Shown here: piece by piece, positions 53,346 through 61,831 of the stretch
Numbering within the stretch: position 1 is the stretch's first letter
Layout: each line of letters begins with the position of its first letter
DNA from: Herpetosiphon aurantiacus DSM 785
GTDB lineage: Bacteria; Chloroflexota; Chloroflexia; Chloroflexales; Herpetosiphonaceae
Assembly (NCBI GenBank): GCA_000018565.1
Contig: CP000875.1
Span: 5,161,199 to 5,225,198, forward strand
Direction of reading: 5' to 3'
Length of the DNA: 64,000 nucleotides
Notes under the pieces: generated by a model
Told to the model about the DNA's origin: nothing
The model's database searches: none
The model's input: only the letters and a program-made list of their open reading frames with translations
Program-made: the position numbers and the translations under genes

Positions 53346-54824
53346 CTAGGCTTGCAATGTTTGCACCAAACGATCACGATCTTGGCTAATCCGCAGATTA
53401 TTGGGATCTTCAGTGAGGGCTTGCTCAAATTGCTGCAAGGCATCAGCAGGCCGCTTCAGCTGCTCATAAATCAAGCCTAGGGCATGGCGATAGGTCGAAT
53501 CGCGTGGGTTAAGCTTAACTGCTCGTTCCCACTCTAGCATAGAAAGATACCACATCCCACGCTTTTGATAGACAACTCCACGATTGAAATGGCCATCGGC
53601 TTCGGCCAACTCCTCGAATTGGGGCACAAAACGCACAGCCTTCTGCGAGATCGTGCGCCACGCAAAACCAAGCATAAGCACAATCAACGTATACAAACCT
53701 ACTGCAATAAAGAGCAAATTAATATTAATATAGGCCCAAGCCAATAGAAAAATGAGATAGGTTGCTAAGATTGGATTTTCCATGGCCCATGGTAATATAT
53801 CGAGCAAGGTTTGTTGCGAGGATTCTTCATCCAAAAGCTCTAATCTCTTCAGGGTCACTATAAGGGCAATAAATATAAATAAGAAGATACCATTGTATAT
53901 TAACGTGCCCCAAAAACCATATTTTTTACGACGCATTAAAGCGATTGCCATAATTATGCCAAAAATACCAATTAATAACAGGCTAACAGCTATATTAAGT
54001 GGTGGCGTAATAAAATCGAACAATACTTCTTCTAACTCAGCAATTTTTTCATCTTGAATCTTTTTTTCTTCCTCGGATACAATTTTATTCATTGGTGCAA
54101 TCACCCTAACTTGGGCTTGAAAATCGCTATATTCCTCAAATGCTCTTACAAAAATGTTTCCAGCAAGAAATATCCATAATAATGCTGGTAGAAGGCTTAA
54201 TAAGCCAGGAATCAGGATTGGTATTTTAGATTGGGTTTGGCGCTCGGTTTTGATCGTCAAGTTCATCCCACATTTGCGACAACGCTGCTCGACATAGCGG
54301 GTTGGTGCACCACAGCGCGGGCAGGGCAACACATCGGGCACTTCGCCTACGGCTGGGGGAGCCAATGGCTGGGTTGCAGGCAACGGTCCGTTCCCAAGCG
54401 GCTGGGTCGCTGGTAACGAGGCTTGACCCAGCGGCTGGGTCGCCGGAAAAGGCGTTGGCGTGATCGGTTGGTCTGGTAGTGGGTTGTCAGCTAATGGCAA
54501 ATCAGCCAAAGCCACAGTTGCCCCAGTATAAGCAGGTGCTGTGGCTGCTGGCAAGGCTGGTGTTGGCTCAACAAAAATCGCTGGATGTTGCTTGCGCAGC
54601 CATTCTAAGCCCTGTTGCGCTCGCTTACTTTGCGGATTAATGTGCAGCGCATTTTCTAAACTAATTCGCATCTCAGCCGGATCTTCCAATGCCCCCGCCA
54701 GATAGAGCCAGGCTTGTTCGTTGGTTTCGTCTTGCTCAACAACCTTCATCAGATGTTCGCGGGCCAAGGCTTTATTGCCACTTTTCAGCGCCGCAACCCC
54801 AGCCTGAAATGCCTCAGTGCTCAT
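53346..54824 (-). CDS. TPR / zinc-ribbon membrane protein
   Basis: A protein of about 492 residues. The N-terminal TPR region (SGNKALAREHLMKVVEQDETNEQAWLYL) is followed by a Pro-rich linker in which LPATQPLG-like units occur three times. A zinc ribbon (CPRC ... CRKC), one membrane span, a charged coiled coil, three or four more spans and a C-terminal TPR pair (AEADGHFNRGVVYQ ... ALGLIYEQLKRPADAL) complete it. The membrane-spanning middle is clearly AT-richer than both ends. The start at ATG 54824 has GGGGA upstream; ATG 54833, overlapping the glycosyltransferase stop, is an alternative. Function unknown. Confidence 0.82.
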   Translation of the reverse strand: MSTEAFQAGVAALKSGNKALAREHLMKVVEQDETNEQAWLYLAGALEDPAEMRISLENALHINPQSKRAQQGLEWLRKQHPAIFVEPTPALPAATAPAYTGATVALADLPLADNPLPDQPITPTPFPATQPLGQASLPATQPLGNGPLPATQPLAPPAVGEVPDVLPCPRCGAPTRYVEQRCRKCGMNLTIKTERQTQSKIPILIPGLLSLLPALLWIFLAGNIFVRAFEEYSDFQAQVRVIAPMNKIVSEEEKKIQDEKIAELEEVLFDFITPPLNIAVSLLLIGIFGIIMAIALMRRKKYGFWGTLIYNGIFLFIFIALIVTLKRLELLDEESSQQTLLDILPWAMENPILATYLIFLLAWAYININLLFIAVGLYTLIVLMLGFAWRTISQKAVRFVPQFEELAEADGHFNRGVVYQKRGMWYLSMLEWERAVKLNPRDSTYRHALGLIYEQLKRPADALQQFEQALTEDPNNLRISQDRDRLVQTLQA

Positions 54825-54829
54825 ACAAT

Positions 54830-56029
54830 TCATCCCCACATACTAGTTGCACGCTCGTCGCAAACCCGTTGATAGACGGCTTGGGTCTGGCAGGCAATTA
54901 ATGGCCAATTATAAATCTCAACCACCGTTTTGAAGGCATTTTCAACTCGTTGCTGGGTCCATTCGGGGTGGGACAGCGTATGCAAAATGCCCCAAGCCAA
55001 CGATTCAGGGTTATCAGGGTAAACCGTTAAGCCTGTTTCGTGAATTTGCACCACCTCACGCAAACCACCAGTATCCGAAACAATGACCGGGCAATGTGCC
55101 GCCATCGCTTCCAAGGCTACAATCCCAAATGGCTCGTAGATGCTGGGAAATACTGCCACATCAGCAACATTGTAGAGATAATTGCGATCTTGATCGGTCA
55201 CGAAGCCCGTCCAATAAACATGTGCATCGATGCCAAGCTCACGGCTGCGGTTGCGCAATTGTTCGGCTAACGGCCCCATGCCCGCAATCACAAATTTGAT
55301 ATCGCGGCGTTGCGCCAAGACATGTGGAATTGCCTCAACCAACACTTGAATGCCTTTTTCGTAGACCATGCGGGCAATGCTAAACACTACTTTTTCGTTA
55401 TCAGCGGCATATTTTTGGCGAAATTGCTGGCGCTCTTGGCTCGGCCATTCAATCGTTGGCACATTCACGCCGTTGGCAATCACATCGAGTTTATCAAAGG
55501 GCGTGCCAAAAAATTGATGCAACTGGTCGGCCATAAAATCGCTGCACACAATTACCCGCCAACTTTCGTGGGCCAACCACCATTCCAAGCCATTAATCGT
55601 TTTGGCATGATCGCCGCCCAGCGAGCCACGTCCACGCCCGCGTTCAGTTGCATGAATCGTTGTAATCAAGGGAGTATGCCAAGCATATTTCAAAGCGACG
55701 CTACAATAGCTGGTCAGCCAATCATGGCCATGAATCAGATCAAATGGGCCATGGGTTTTGCCCAAATCGTGGGCGAAGCGCTCAAGATAGCGGTTGGTTT
55801 CTTGGGTAAACGAAACAAAGCCATAATCGGGCATGGCTGGTGGCTGAACCCGCCAAATATGGCTGTGCATGCCAAAACGCTCATGTTGGGGGCCGCCACG
55901 CAACCATGGCGTAAGCACATGCACTTCGATTCCAGCCGCATCAAGCACTGGAACCAACTCAGCAATATGCTTGCCCATCCCGCCAACAATATGCGGTGGA
56001 TATTCCCAAGCCAACATCAAGACGCGCAT
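54830..56029 (-). CDS. GT4-type glycosyltransferase
   Basis: A 399-residue GT-B fold transferase. The N-terminal acceptor domain has YPPHIVGGMGKHIAEL and LIHGHDWLTSY, as in glycogen-synthase-like enzymes. The C-terminal donor domain has SIARMVYEKGIQVLVEAIP and the nucleotide-sugar motif PSIYEPFGIVALEAMA. It may build glycogen, a trehalose-type sugar or a surface polysaccharide; the donor is not clear. It is the first gene of the operon that continues with the TPR gene, aroC and tyrA. Confidence 0.93.
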   Translation of the reverse strand: MRVLMLAWEYPPHIVGGMGKHIAELVPVLDAAGIEVHVLTPWLRGGPQHERFGMHSHIWRVQPPAMPDYGFVSFTQETNRYLERFAHDLGKTHGPFDLIHGHDWLTSYCSVALKYAWHTPLITTIHATERGRGRGSLGGDHAKTINGLEWWLAHESWRVIVCSDFMADQLHQFFGTPFDKLDVIANGVNVPTIEWPSQERQQFRQKYAADNEKVVFSIARMVYEKGIQVLVEAIPHVLAQRRDIKFVIAGMGPLAEQLRNRSRELGIDAHVYWTGFVTDQDRNYLYNVADVAVFPSIYEPFGIVALEAMAAHCPVIVSDTGGLREVVQIHETGLTVYPDNPESLAWGILHTLSHPEWTQQRVENAFKTVVEIYNWPLIACQTQAVYQRVCDERATSMWG

Positions 56030-56159
56030 GGATGCTCTACTCCTATGATTGAGTTAGGTCTCAAACAACGTTGTTGGGCCATTATACCAAGTTTAAATGG
56101 CGATAAACCTAGCAATTTCGCTAGGCCTACAGCCATAGTGTGCCTCAGCATCAAGCGGG

Positions 56160-57554
56160 TTAGTAGGAATGTTGAGCGAGTGGCAGCATAACGAGGTACG
56201 TGGCCTGCAACGGGTGGGTTTGGCGTTGCAATTCAATCAAATTATTCATGCCATCGCTATCAGGGTCGCCATTGGCTCCGTTTACCCCAAATCCATCAAG
56301 TGGATCAAGCGTATACTGCACTTCCCAACCATCGTCTAAGCCATCGCCGTCGCTATCCGCCAGCAACGGTCGGGTGCTATTGCGATATTCAGCTAGATTG
56401 GTTAATCGATCAGCATCAGGATCGCCATGTGTGCCAACTTCGCCACTTGCCAGCAACGGATCAAGTTGCTGTTGCAATTCCCAAGCATCGGGCAATTGAT
56501 CATTATCACTATCGGCGTTGCGTGGGTTGGTGGCAAAGCCTTGTTCGGCAAGGTTACTCAGCGAATCGCTATCGGGGTCGGCGTTGGCTCCATCAGCGGC
56601 CAAACTACTGAGCGGGTTCAAATGATGCTGCACTTCCCAACCATCGAGTAAGCCATCGTCATCACTATCGGCCTGATGTGGGTTGGTTTGATGCAGATAT
56701 TCTTGCAATTGGCCCAAACCATCTGCATCGCCATCGCCATTGGCTCCATGAATGCCAGCAACACTCAAGGGATTGAGCTGCTGCGCCACTTCCCAGCCAT
56801 CGGGCAAACCATCACCATCACTATCAGAATTAAATGGATTGGTTGCCAAAGCCAGTTCTGGCTGATTCTCCAAACCATCTGCGTCAGCATCCAAATCACA
56901 ATCTAAGGGATTCGAACCATGCTCAATTTCCAAGCCATCGGGCAAGCCATCGCCATCGCTATCGGGGTGACGGGGGTTAGTATCTGCTGCTTGCTCTTGA
57001 AAATTATTCAGATTATCAGTATCAACATCGCCTGCGCTGCCGTGATAACCAGTGGTATTAATCGGCGAAAATTGATGATCAACTTCCCAGCCATCACGTA
57101 ACCCATCGCCATCTGTATCAGGATTGTTCGGGTAAGTATTACTAAATAATTCCTCTTGATTGGTCAAGCCATCGCGATCAGCATCGCCAGTGGCTCCATG
57201 ATCGCCGATTGCGCTGGTTGGATTCAGCCAATAGCGCACTTCCCAGCCATCATTCAGCCCATCAGCATCGCTATCAGGGTTACGCGGATTGGTCGCGTGA
57301 ATTTGCTCATTGGCATTACTCAAGCCATCGTGATCAGGGTCGCCCGCCGCGCCATCGTCGCCAAGTGCGCTATAGGGATTAAGTTGATGGTTGGTTTCCC
57401 AGCTATTGGTCAAACTATCGCTATCACTATCAAGTTGCTCATTTGTGGTATTTCGTGAAATTTCAGCTATTTTTTGGGCGTTTACCTGATTGATTGATTG
57501 AATTGGCAGAAAAATAATTGCAAGTAGTAAAATCTTCACTCGAAGCATGGGCAT
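56160..57554 (-). CDS. Secreted calcium-repeat (TSP3-like) protein
   Basis: A 464-residue exported protein. A signal peptide (RVKILLLAIIFLPIQ, ending near VNAQ) is followed by eight tandem units of about 45-52 residues. Each has DSDGDGLPDGWEV and GDPDSDGLNNL-like motifs, which coordinate calcium as in thrombospondin type 3 repeats. The fourth unit is shorter. The last residues YLVMLPLAQHSY end in a variant of the LP tail seen on other exported proteins here. There is no catalytic domain; it is probably a calcium-stabilised surface or matrix rod. AAGGA precedes ATG 57554. Confidence 0.88.
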   Translation of the reverse strand: MPMLRVKILLLAIIFLPIQSINQVNAQKIAEISRNTTNEQLDSDSDSLTNSWETNHQLNPYSALGDDGAAGDPDHDGLSNANEQIHATNPRNPDSDADGLNDGWEVRYWLNPTSAIGDHGATGDADRDGLTNQEELFSNTYPNNPDTDGDGLRDGWEVDHQFSPINTTGYHGSAGDVDTDNLNNFQEQAADTNPRHPDSDGDGLPDGLEIEHGSNPLDCDLDADADGLENQPELALATNPFNSDSDGDGLPDGWEVAQQLNPLSVAGIHGANGDGDADGLGQLQEYLHQTNPHQADSDDDGLLDGWEVQHHLNPLSSLAADGANADPDSDSLSNLAEQGFATNPRNADSDNDQLPDAWELQQQLDPLLASGEVGTHGDPDADRLTNLAEYRNSTRPLLADSDGDGLDDGWEVQYTLDPLDGFGVNGANGDPDSDGMNNLIELQRQTHPLQATYLVMLPLAQHSY

Positions 57555-57823
57555 AATCCTTCAAAAAAGAACAGAAATTAATAATCCGAAGGAATTATGC
57601 GCTGATCAAGAATGATATACAATTAATTTGCTAGTACTTTATTCTCTCAATACAATATCTAATCTGGTGGTACTGGAATAATGCTATGACCATTGGGAGT
57701 TATTTTAGTTGATTATTTAATTAATTGATAAATGCTATAGCTGATTTAGCACCAATTTGAAATGCCAACTAGGCTATTAGCTCACAGCCAAAGTACTAAC
57801 GATCAATTAATCGAAAGCATCGT

Positions 57824-57853
57824 TTGGAGTAGCAGGAGATTAGGGTGTATAAT
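57824..57853 (+). promoter_or_regulatory. Promoter of the VOC operon
   Basis: TTGGAG (57824-57829) and a perfect TATAAT (57848-57853) are 18 bases apart. The predicted start near 57860 supports ATG 57888 as the first codon. The rest of the 333-base gap 57555-57887 is AT-rich with no gene. Confidence 0.65.
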
Positions 57854-57887
57854 AGCACAAATGTTTGCAATTCAACGGAGGACGCTC

Positions 57888-58268
57888 ATGTTTGATATGA
57901 TTGGGATTGTGGTTGCCGATATGGCCAAGGCCTTGGATTTTTATCGGTTGTTCGATTTGGATTTACCCAGCGATCCTGGCGGCGAAGATCATGTTGAAAC
58001 AACCTTGCCCAATGGCATGCGCCTCGCTTGGGATAGCCAAACCTTGATGAAGCAATTGCAGAGCGATTGGCAGGAACCACGCGGCCATCGTATGGGTCTC
58101 GCCTTCAAATGTGCTAGCCCTGCGGCAGTTGACCAACTCTATGCTAAGATTTTAGCAGCAGGTTATCGTGGTTCAAAAGAGCCATGGGATGCCTTTTGGG
58201 GTCAGCGTTATGCCGTGGTGCTTGATCCCGATGGAAATTTGATTGATTTGTTTGCGCCGCTCGATTGA
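57888..58268 (+). CDS. VOC/glyoxalase-fold protein
   Basis: A 126-residue single-domain protein of the vicinal oxygen chelate superfamily. It has the paired beta-alpha-beta-beta-beta modules: MIGIVVADMAKALDFYRLFDLDLP at the start and VVLDPDGNLIDLFAPL at the end. Metal ligands are less clear than in glyoxalase I, so it could be a binding protein, for example of the bleomycin-resistance type. ATG 57888 has GGAGG 6 bases upstream. The next gene starts 9 bases after its stop. Confidence 0.88.
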   Translation: MFDMIGIVVADMAKALDFYRLFDLDLPSDPGGEDHVETTLPNGMRLAWDSQTLMKQLQSDWQEPRGHRMGLAFKCASPAAVDQLYAKILAAGYRGSKEPWDAFWGQRYAVVLDPDGNLIDLFAPLD

Positions 58269-58277
58269 GGAGGCTCG

Positions 58278-58910
58278 TTGAGTACTGTCATTGAAGAACC
58301 GCCGATTGTCGGTTTGTGTCGTTGGTTGAAATTGCTTGATGAATGGGCTACGTTTTACGAAACTGACCCCAAATCCGAACGCACGCCTAGCCGTGAAGAC
58401 CTCAGCGCCTTTGATCGGGCGCAATCCCTCTATTTGCTCAAAGAACGGGCGATTCAAACGCTGTATCTCAGCGAATCGCCCTCGGTTAGTTTGGGTATTC
58501 TCGAAGGCCCAACGCCTAAAACGCGAATTTGGCTCTGTGAGAATTGCCGTAATCAAGCTCGCCGAGCCAACCTATCGCCCGCTGAATATGCAGAACTTTC
58601 CGGTGGTTGCGCTAAATGCCAACGCGAAGGCCTCGAAAACGATTATTATAGTTTGTACATATTGAATGTTGATTATGGTGCGCTGGGCAACTGGCAGTTT
58701 CATACGCCAGTGCCAATTGGCCAGAGCTATTTTCCTGCACCACGCTCGGAAGCAGCGCCCGTAGTTGGCCGCCGCCCAGTTGATCGCCAAGGTAAAATGA
58801 CCCGCCTCGGCCAGCCGATAAGCGCCGCTAACCGCCGCCAATACCCTGAGCATAGCGTTGTTTGGCATGTCTGGGATGCGATTAAAACGCTCAAAGCGGA
58901 GATTGTCTAA
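58278..58910 (+). CDS. Zinc-ribbon protein, function unknown
   Basis: A 210-residue soluble protein. A treble-clef or zinc-ribbon-like segment in the middle has four cysteines in two CxxC pairs (CENC near 88 and CAKC near 111). The flanks are not assignable to a family. The C-terminal part has a basic stretch (GRRPVDRQGKMTRL). It starts with TTG behind GGAGG (58269-58273). It is cotranscribed with the VOC gene and the lipoprotein gene that begins right after its stop. Confidence 0.75.
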   Translation: MSTVIEEPPIVGLCRWLKLLDEWATFYETDPKSERTPSREDLSAFDRAQSLYLLKERAIQTLYLSESPSVSLGILEGPTPKTRIWLCENCRNQARRANLSPAEYAELSGGCAKCQREGLENDYYSLYILNVDYGALGNWQFHTPVPIGQSYFPAPRSEAAPVVGRRPVDRQGKMTRLGQPISAANRRQYPEHSVVWHVWDAIKTLKAEIV

Positions 58911-59435
58911 ATGCAAAAATCAATTTGGTTGGTGTTGATCTTGATATTAGCCAGTTGTGGTGCGGAGATTATTACTCCGCAAGCACCATATCAGGTGATC
59001 GAGGTGTTGCAAACGGTCGATAGCCAGCATGCCCAGGTCGAGCTGCGCCTGGAACGTGATAGCACCAACCAAATGATTTTGGCCGCAACCTATCAACCCA
59101 AAGAACCACATTTGCACTTGTATTCCAAAGATTTGCCGCGCAATGGGGTGGATGGCTTGGGTCGGCCAACCCTGCTTGAGCTAAGTCAGGCTGGTCAAAT
59201 ACGCTCAATTGGGCCAATTGTGGCCGATGCGATTGCCGCGCCCGATCCAACAATTGAAACTGCCAAATTGTTGATTTACCCAGCGGGGCCAGTAACCTTA
59301 CGCATGCCAGTTGAACTTGATTTGCAACAGCCAAATCAGCAAATTTTGCTGACGTTTATGCTCTGTAGCAGCAAAGGTTACTGTACCTCGTCGGTCGAAC
59401 AATTGCCAGTCACAATTCAGCTAAGCAACTCCTAG
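58911..59435 (+). CDS. Lipoprotein, possibly DsbD-alpha-like
   Basis: A 174-residue lipoprotein with a hydrophobic leader and lipobox LASC, so it should be membrane-anchored outside the cytoplasm. The mature part is beta-rich. It contains LLIYPAGPVTLRMP and a late pair of cysteines, FMLCSSKGYC, which resembles the N-terminal redox domain of DsbD proteins. That assignment is tentative. The ATG follows the upstream stop directly. Its 3' end overlaps the convergent sirtuin gene by 15 bases. Confidence 0.8.
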   Translation: MQKSIWLVLILILASCGAEIITPQAPYQVIEVLQTVDSQHAQVELRLERDSTNQMILAATYQPKEPHLHLYSKDLPRNGVDGLGRPTLLELSQAGQIRSIGPIVADAIAAPDPTIETAKLLIYPAGPVTLRMPVELDLQQPNQQILLTFMLCSSKGYCTSSVEQLPVTIQLSNS

Positions 59436-60155
59436 CAGCGTGGGCAATAGCTCTTCAGCTCGCCCGATCTGCTGTTCTTCAAAGGCTGAATCGTCGGCAG
59501 CATGTGGCTCCAAATTGACCAACATTGTGCGTGCACCCAACATTTGAGCAGTACGCGCAAAGGCTGCCGCAGGAAACACCGTACCCGACGTGCCCACCGC
59601 CAAAAAGAAATCGCATTCGCGCAGGCTGCGTTTGGCTTGGGTTTCGGCCCAAACTGGAATCGCCTCTTCAAACAGCACAATATCTGGGCGTAAAGGCTTG
59701 CCACAGGTTGGGCAGAGCGGCAGCGTTTGGGTGTGCGCCCGCTGATCAACAAAACTTGGCTGGTCACATTGCTCGTCACTACAGCGGCTTTGGCGCAGGC
59801 TACCATGAAACTCGACCAAATTGCGGCTGCCAGCGAGTTGGTGCAAGCCATCAATATTTTGGGTGATGAGGGTAAAACGTTGATGCTTACCCAACGATTG
59901 TTCAAAGCGAGCCAAAGCTCGATGGGCGGCGTTGGGCTGAGTCGTTTGTAGCTGGCTGCGTAGTGGCCCAAAAGCTTGCCAAACCAACTGGGGAGATTGC
60001 TCCAGTGCTGTGCGGGTGGCGCAGCGTTCAATATCCCACTCGTTCCAGACTCCATTCGGGCCGCGAAACGGTCGCACCCCTGAAGCGACCGAAATTCCCG
60101 CCCCCGTCAATACGACGATATTGCGATAGCGCCGTAGATCAAGTGATAACACCAT
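59421..60155 (-). CDS. Sir2-family NAD-dependent protein deacylase
   Basis: A 244-residue sirtuin that removes acyl groups from lysine using NAD. Motifs are VVLTGAGISVASGV..FRG, TQNIDGLH, the catalytic His in LVEFHGSL and the late GTSGTVFPAA. The zinc site has two pairs: CSDEQC and CPTC. It is of the bacterial CobB group. The start is ATG 60155 with a GGAAG site. Downstream it overlaps the lipoprotein gene end by 15 bases in convergent orientation. Confidence 0.96.
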   Translation of the reverse strand: MVLSLDLRRYRNIVVLTGAGISVASGVRPFRGPNGVWNEWDIERCATRTALEQSPQLVWQAFGPLRSQLQTTQPNAAHRALARFEQSLGKHQRFTLITQNIDGLHQLAGSRNLVEFHGSLRQSRCSDEQCDQPSFVDQRAHTQTLPLCPTCGKPLRPDIVLFEEAIPVWAETQAKRSLRECDFFLAVGTSGTVFPAAAFARTAQMLGARTMLVNLEPHAADDSAFEEQQIGRAEELLPTLLGVA

Positions 60156-60310
60156 GATTATTCTTCCGCAGTGAAGTTAGCACCAGCATGGTGCGGGTTA
60201 ACATCCAGATATCATCACGACACCTTCAACTCTATTGTACCGCGTTCTGTACCGATCAACTAGTGAGTGGGATTTTGCATGCCCTCACCCCAACCCCTCT
60301 CCCACTGCGG

Positions 60311-61617
60311 TTTAAGGGCGGACAGGTGTGCCGCATGAGGGTCCACAGAACGACCTCGGGTGGTATACTGGATGGTGCAACCCTATCCGTTAACCAACCG
60401 AGGTCGTATGCCGAGTATACCAGCCCTTGCCCAGTGGATCAACACCATCCTGCTGACCGCCGTGCCTACCCTCTCGCCCTGGACGGCCCGGCGGCTCACC
60501 GATTGGCTGCTCAGCATCCTGCTCATGCCGTCCATCACCACCCGCGTCGTGGCCTGGGGCTGTGCCCTTGGACTGTCCACCGCTGCCCGCGCCGCCAGTC
60601 ACGAACGGCGATTGCGCCGCACCTATCGGGATTCCCAGCTGTCGTGGTCGCTCCATCGGGCCATCCTGACCACCACCCTGCGCTTCGCCCCTGCCGAAGC
60701 AGTCACCGTCATCATTGATGAGACCACGCATACTGACCACTGGACGCTCCTCACCGCCGCCCTCTGGTATCACGGGCGTGCCATTCCGCTTGCTTGGGTG
60801 CTCCATCCCGGCAATACCCGCCGTACCACCGCCTTCTGGATGGATACCGCCACCCTACTCGATCGCGTGCAGCAGGTATTGCCAGCCACCACGGACGTGG
60901 TTGTGGTGGCCGACCGTGCCTTTGGTTGTCCCGCCTTTACCGATCAGGTGGCGGCCCACGGCTGGAGCTGGGTCGTGCGCGTCCAAGGCCACACCCGTAT
61001 GCTCCTACGGGGCCATACCGAAGTCCCGATTCGCACGCTGGTGGGTCGGGGCCAGCGGGTGGTGCGGCGGGGGCAGGCCTTCAAGAAGGCGGGCTGGCGG
61101 ACGGTGACGGTGGTCGCGGAGTGGACAGCGGTGGCGCAGGAACCGTTGCTGCTGGTCAGCACTCTCGCGGGGATTGGGGCGATCCGCCACGCCTATGGGC
61201 GGCGCTCTGCGATCGAAGCGCTGTTTCGCGATTGGAAAACGGGCGGCTGGCAATGGGAGGCGAGCCAGTCGCGGAGCCAGACGACGCAGGACGCACTGGT
61301 GCTGGGCATGGCGATCGCGACGGTGCTGGTGCTGCTGGTCGGGACGGCGGAGGCGCAGGCGGTGCTGGCCGAACGCGGGGATCGCCCCAGCCCGCGCCGC
61401 CCATGGGCGGCACGAGAAAGTCTGTTTCGGTTGGGGCGGTATGGGGTGCTGCGCTGGCTGTGGACGGGAACGCAGCCAGCGCTGGGAGCGCGACTGTCGT
61501 TGGCGGGAACGGCGCTGCACGAACGGTGGGCCACGACGGTGACGCGGGGTGGTCGGCTCGGGACGGCCATCCCCTAACACTGATGAATACCCATTCCCCA
61601 ACCTGTCCGCCCTTAAA
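60311..61617 (+). mobile_element. Complete insertion sequence (IS4-like), 1307 bp
   Basis: Both ends carry the 17-base terminal inverted repeat TTTAAGGGCGGACAGGT (60311-60327; complement at 61601-61617) without mismatch. Flanking direct repeats CCCACTGCGG (60301-60310 and 61618-61627) are a 10-bp target duplication. One transposase fills the element. Its base composition is more GC-rich than nearby genes. Perfect ends, intact gene and intact duplication suggest recent insertion. The 10-bp duplication fits the IS4 family; the subgroup is not assigned. Confidence 0.95.
60408..61577 (+). CDS. DDE transposase of the insertion sequence
   Basis: A 389-residue transposase. The catalytic residues fit a DDE set: Asp in VTVIIDETTH, Asp in VVVVADRAFG and Glu in YGRRSAIEALFRDWKTGGW, the last being an IS4-type C1/YREK-like region. 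The N-terminal 90 residues are helical and basic, suited to end binding. The start is ATG 60408 with GAGG at 60400-60403. No stop or frameshift is seen, so it is probably active. Confidence 0.92.
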   Translation: MPSIPALAQWINTILLTAVPTLSPWTARRLTDWLLSILLMPSITTRVVAWGCALGLSTAARAASHERRLRRTYRDSQLSWSLHRAILTTTLRFAPAEAVTVIIDETTHTDHWTLLTAALWYHGRAIPLAWVLHPGNTRRTTAFWMDTATLLDRVQQVLPATTDVVVVADRAFGCPAFTDQVAAHGWSWVVRVQGHTRMLLRGHTEVPIRTLVGRGQRVVRRGQAFKKAGWRTVTVVAEWTAVAQEPLLLVSTLAGIGAIRHAYGRRSAIEALFRDWKTGGWQWEASQSRSQTTQDALVLGMAIATVLVLLVGTAEAQAVLAERGDRPSPRRPWAARESLFRLGRYGVLRWLWTGTQPALGARLSLAGTALHERWATTVTRGGRLGTAIP

Positions 61618-61795
61618 CCCACTGCGGCGGGCGAGGGGAGCACTGGTGATGCGGTTCCCCCTCGCCTCGCGGGCTGGAGAGGGGTTGGGGTGAGGGGCTA
61701 ATTCAGCGTGGTTCATGCGAATAATTATATCAACTAGTCATTTGGCTAGGTTGAAACCTCGCTGGCTGACTGATCTCAAGCAGATTGTGCTTGGC

Positions 61796-61801
61796 TATAC
61801 T
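61796..61801 (+). promoter_or_regulatory. -10 element before the HtrA-like gene
   Basis: TATACT lies 31 bases before the ATG at 61832. No clear -35 is found 16-18 bases upstream. It is the best placed promoter element for the protease-regulator pair. Confidence 0.4.
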
Positions 61802-61831
61802 GCTCAACAGTTAATCATTTAGGAGGCTGTT

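Larger units (their letters stand above)
60279..61700. repeat. Family B repeat split by an insertion sequence
   Basis: The left part (60279-60310) runs GCCCTCACCCCAACCCCTCT and ends CCCACTGCGG. The right part (61618-61700) restarts CCCACTGCGG and ends GGAGAGGGGTTGGGGTGAGG. Removing the insertion and one 10-bp copy restores a continuous family B element whose ends are complementary. Confidence 0.85.

Noticed and set aside
60794-61693. Long open frames overlapping the transposase on both strands
   Set aside because: High GC content makes stop-free shadow frames; the products are low-complexity Gly/Arg-rich with no family motif, and the DDE frame explains the region.
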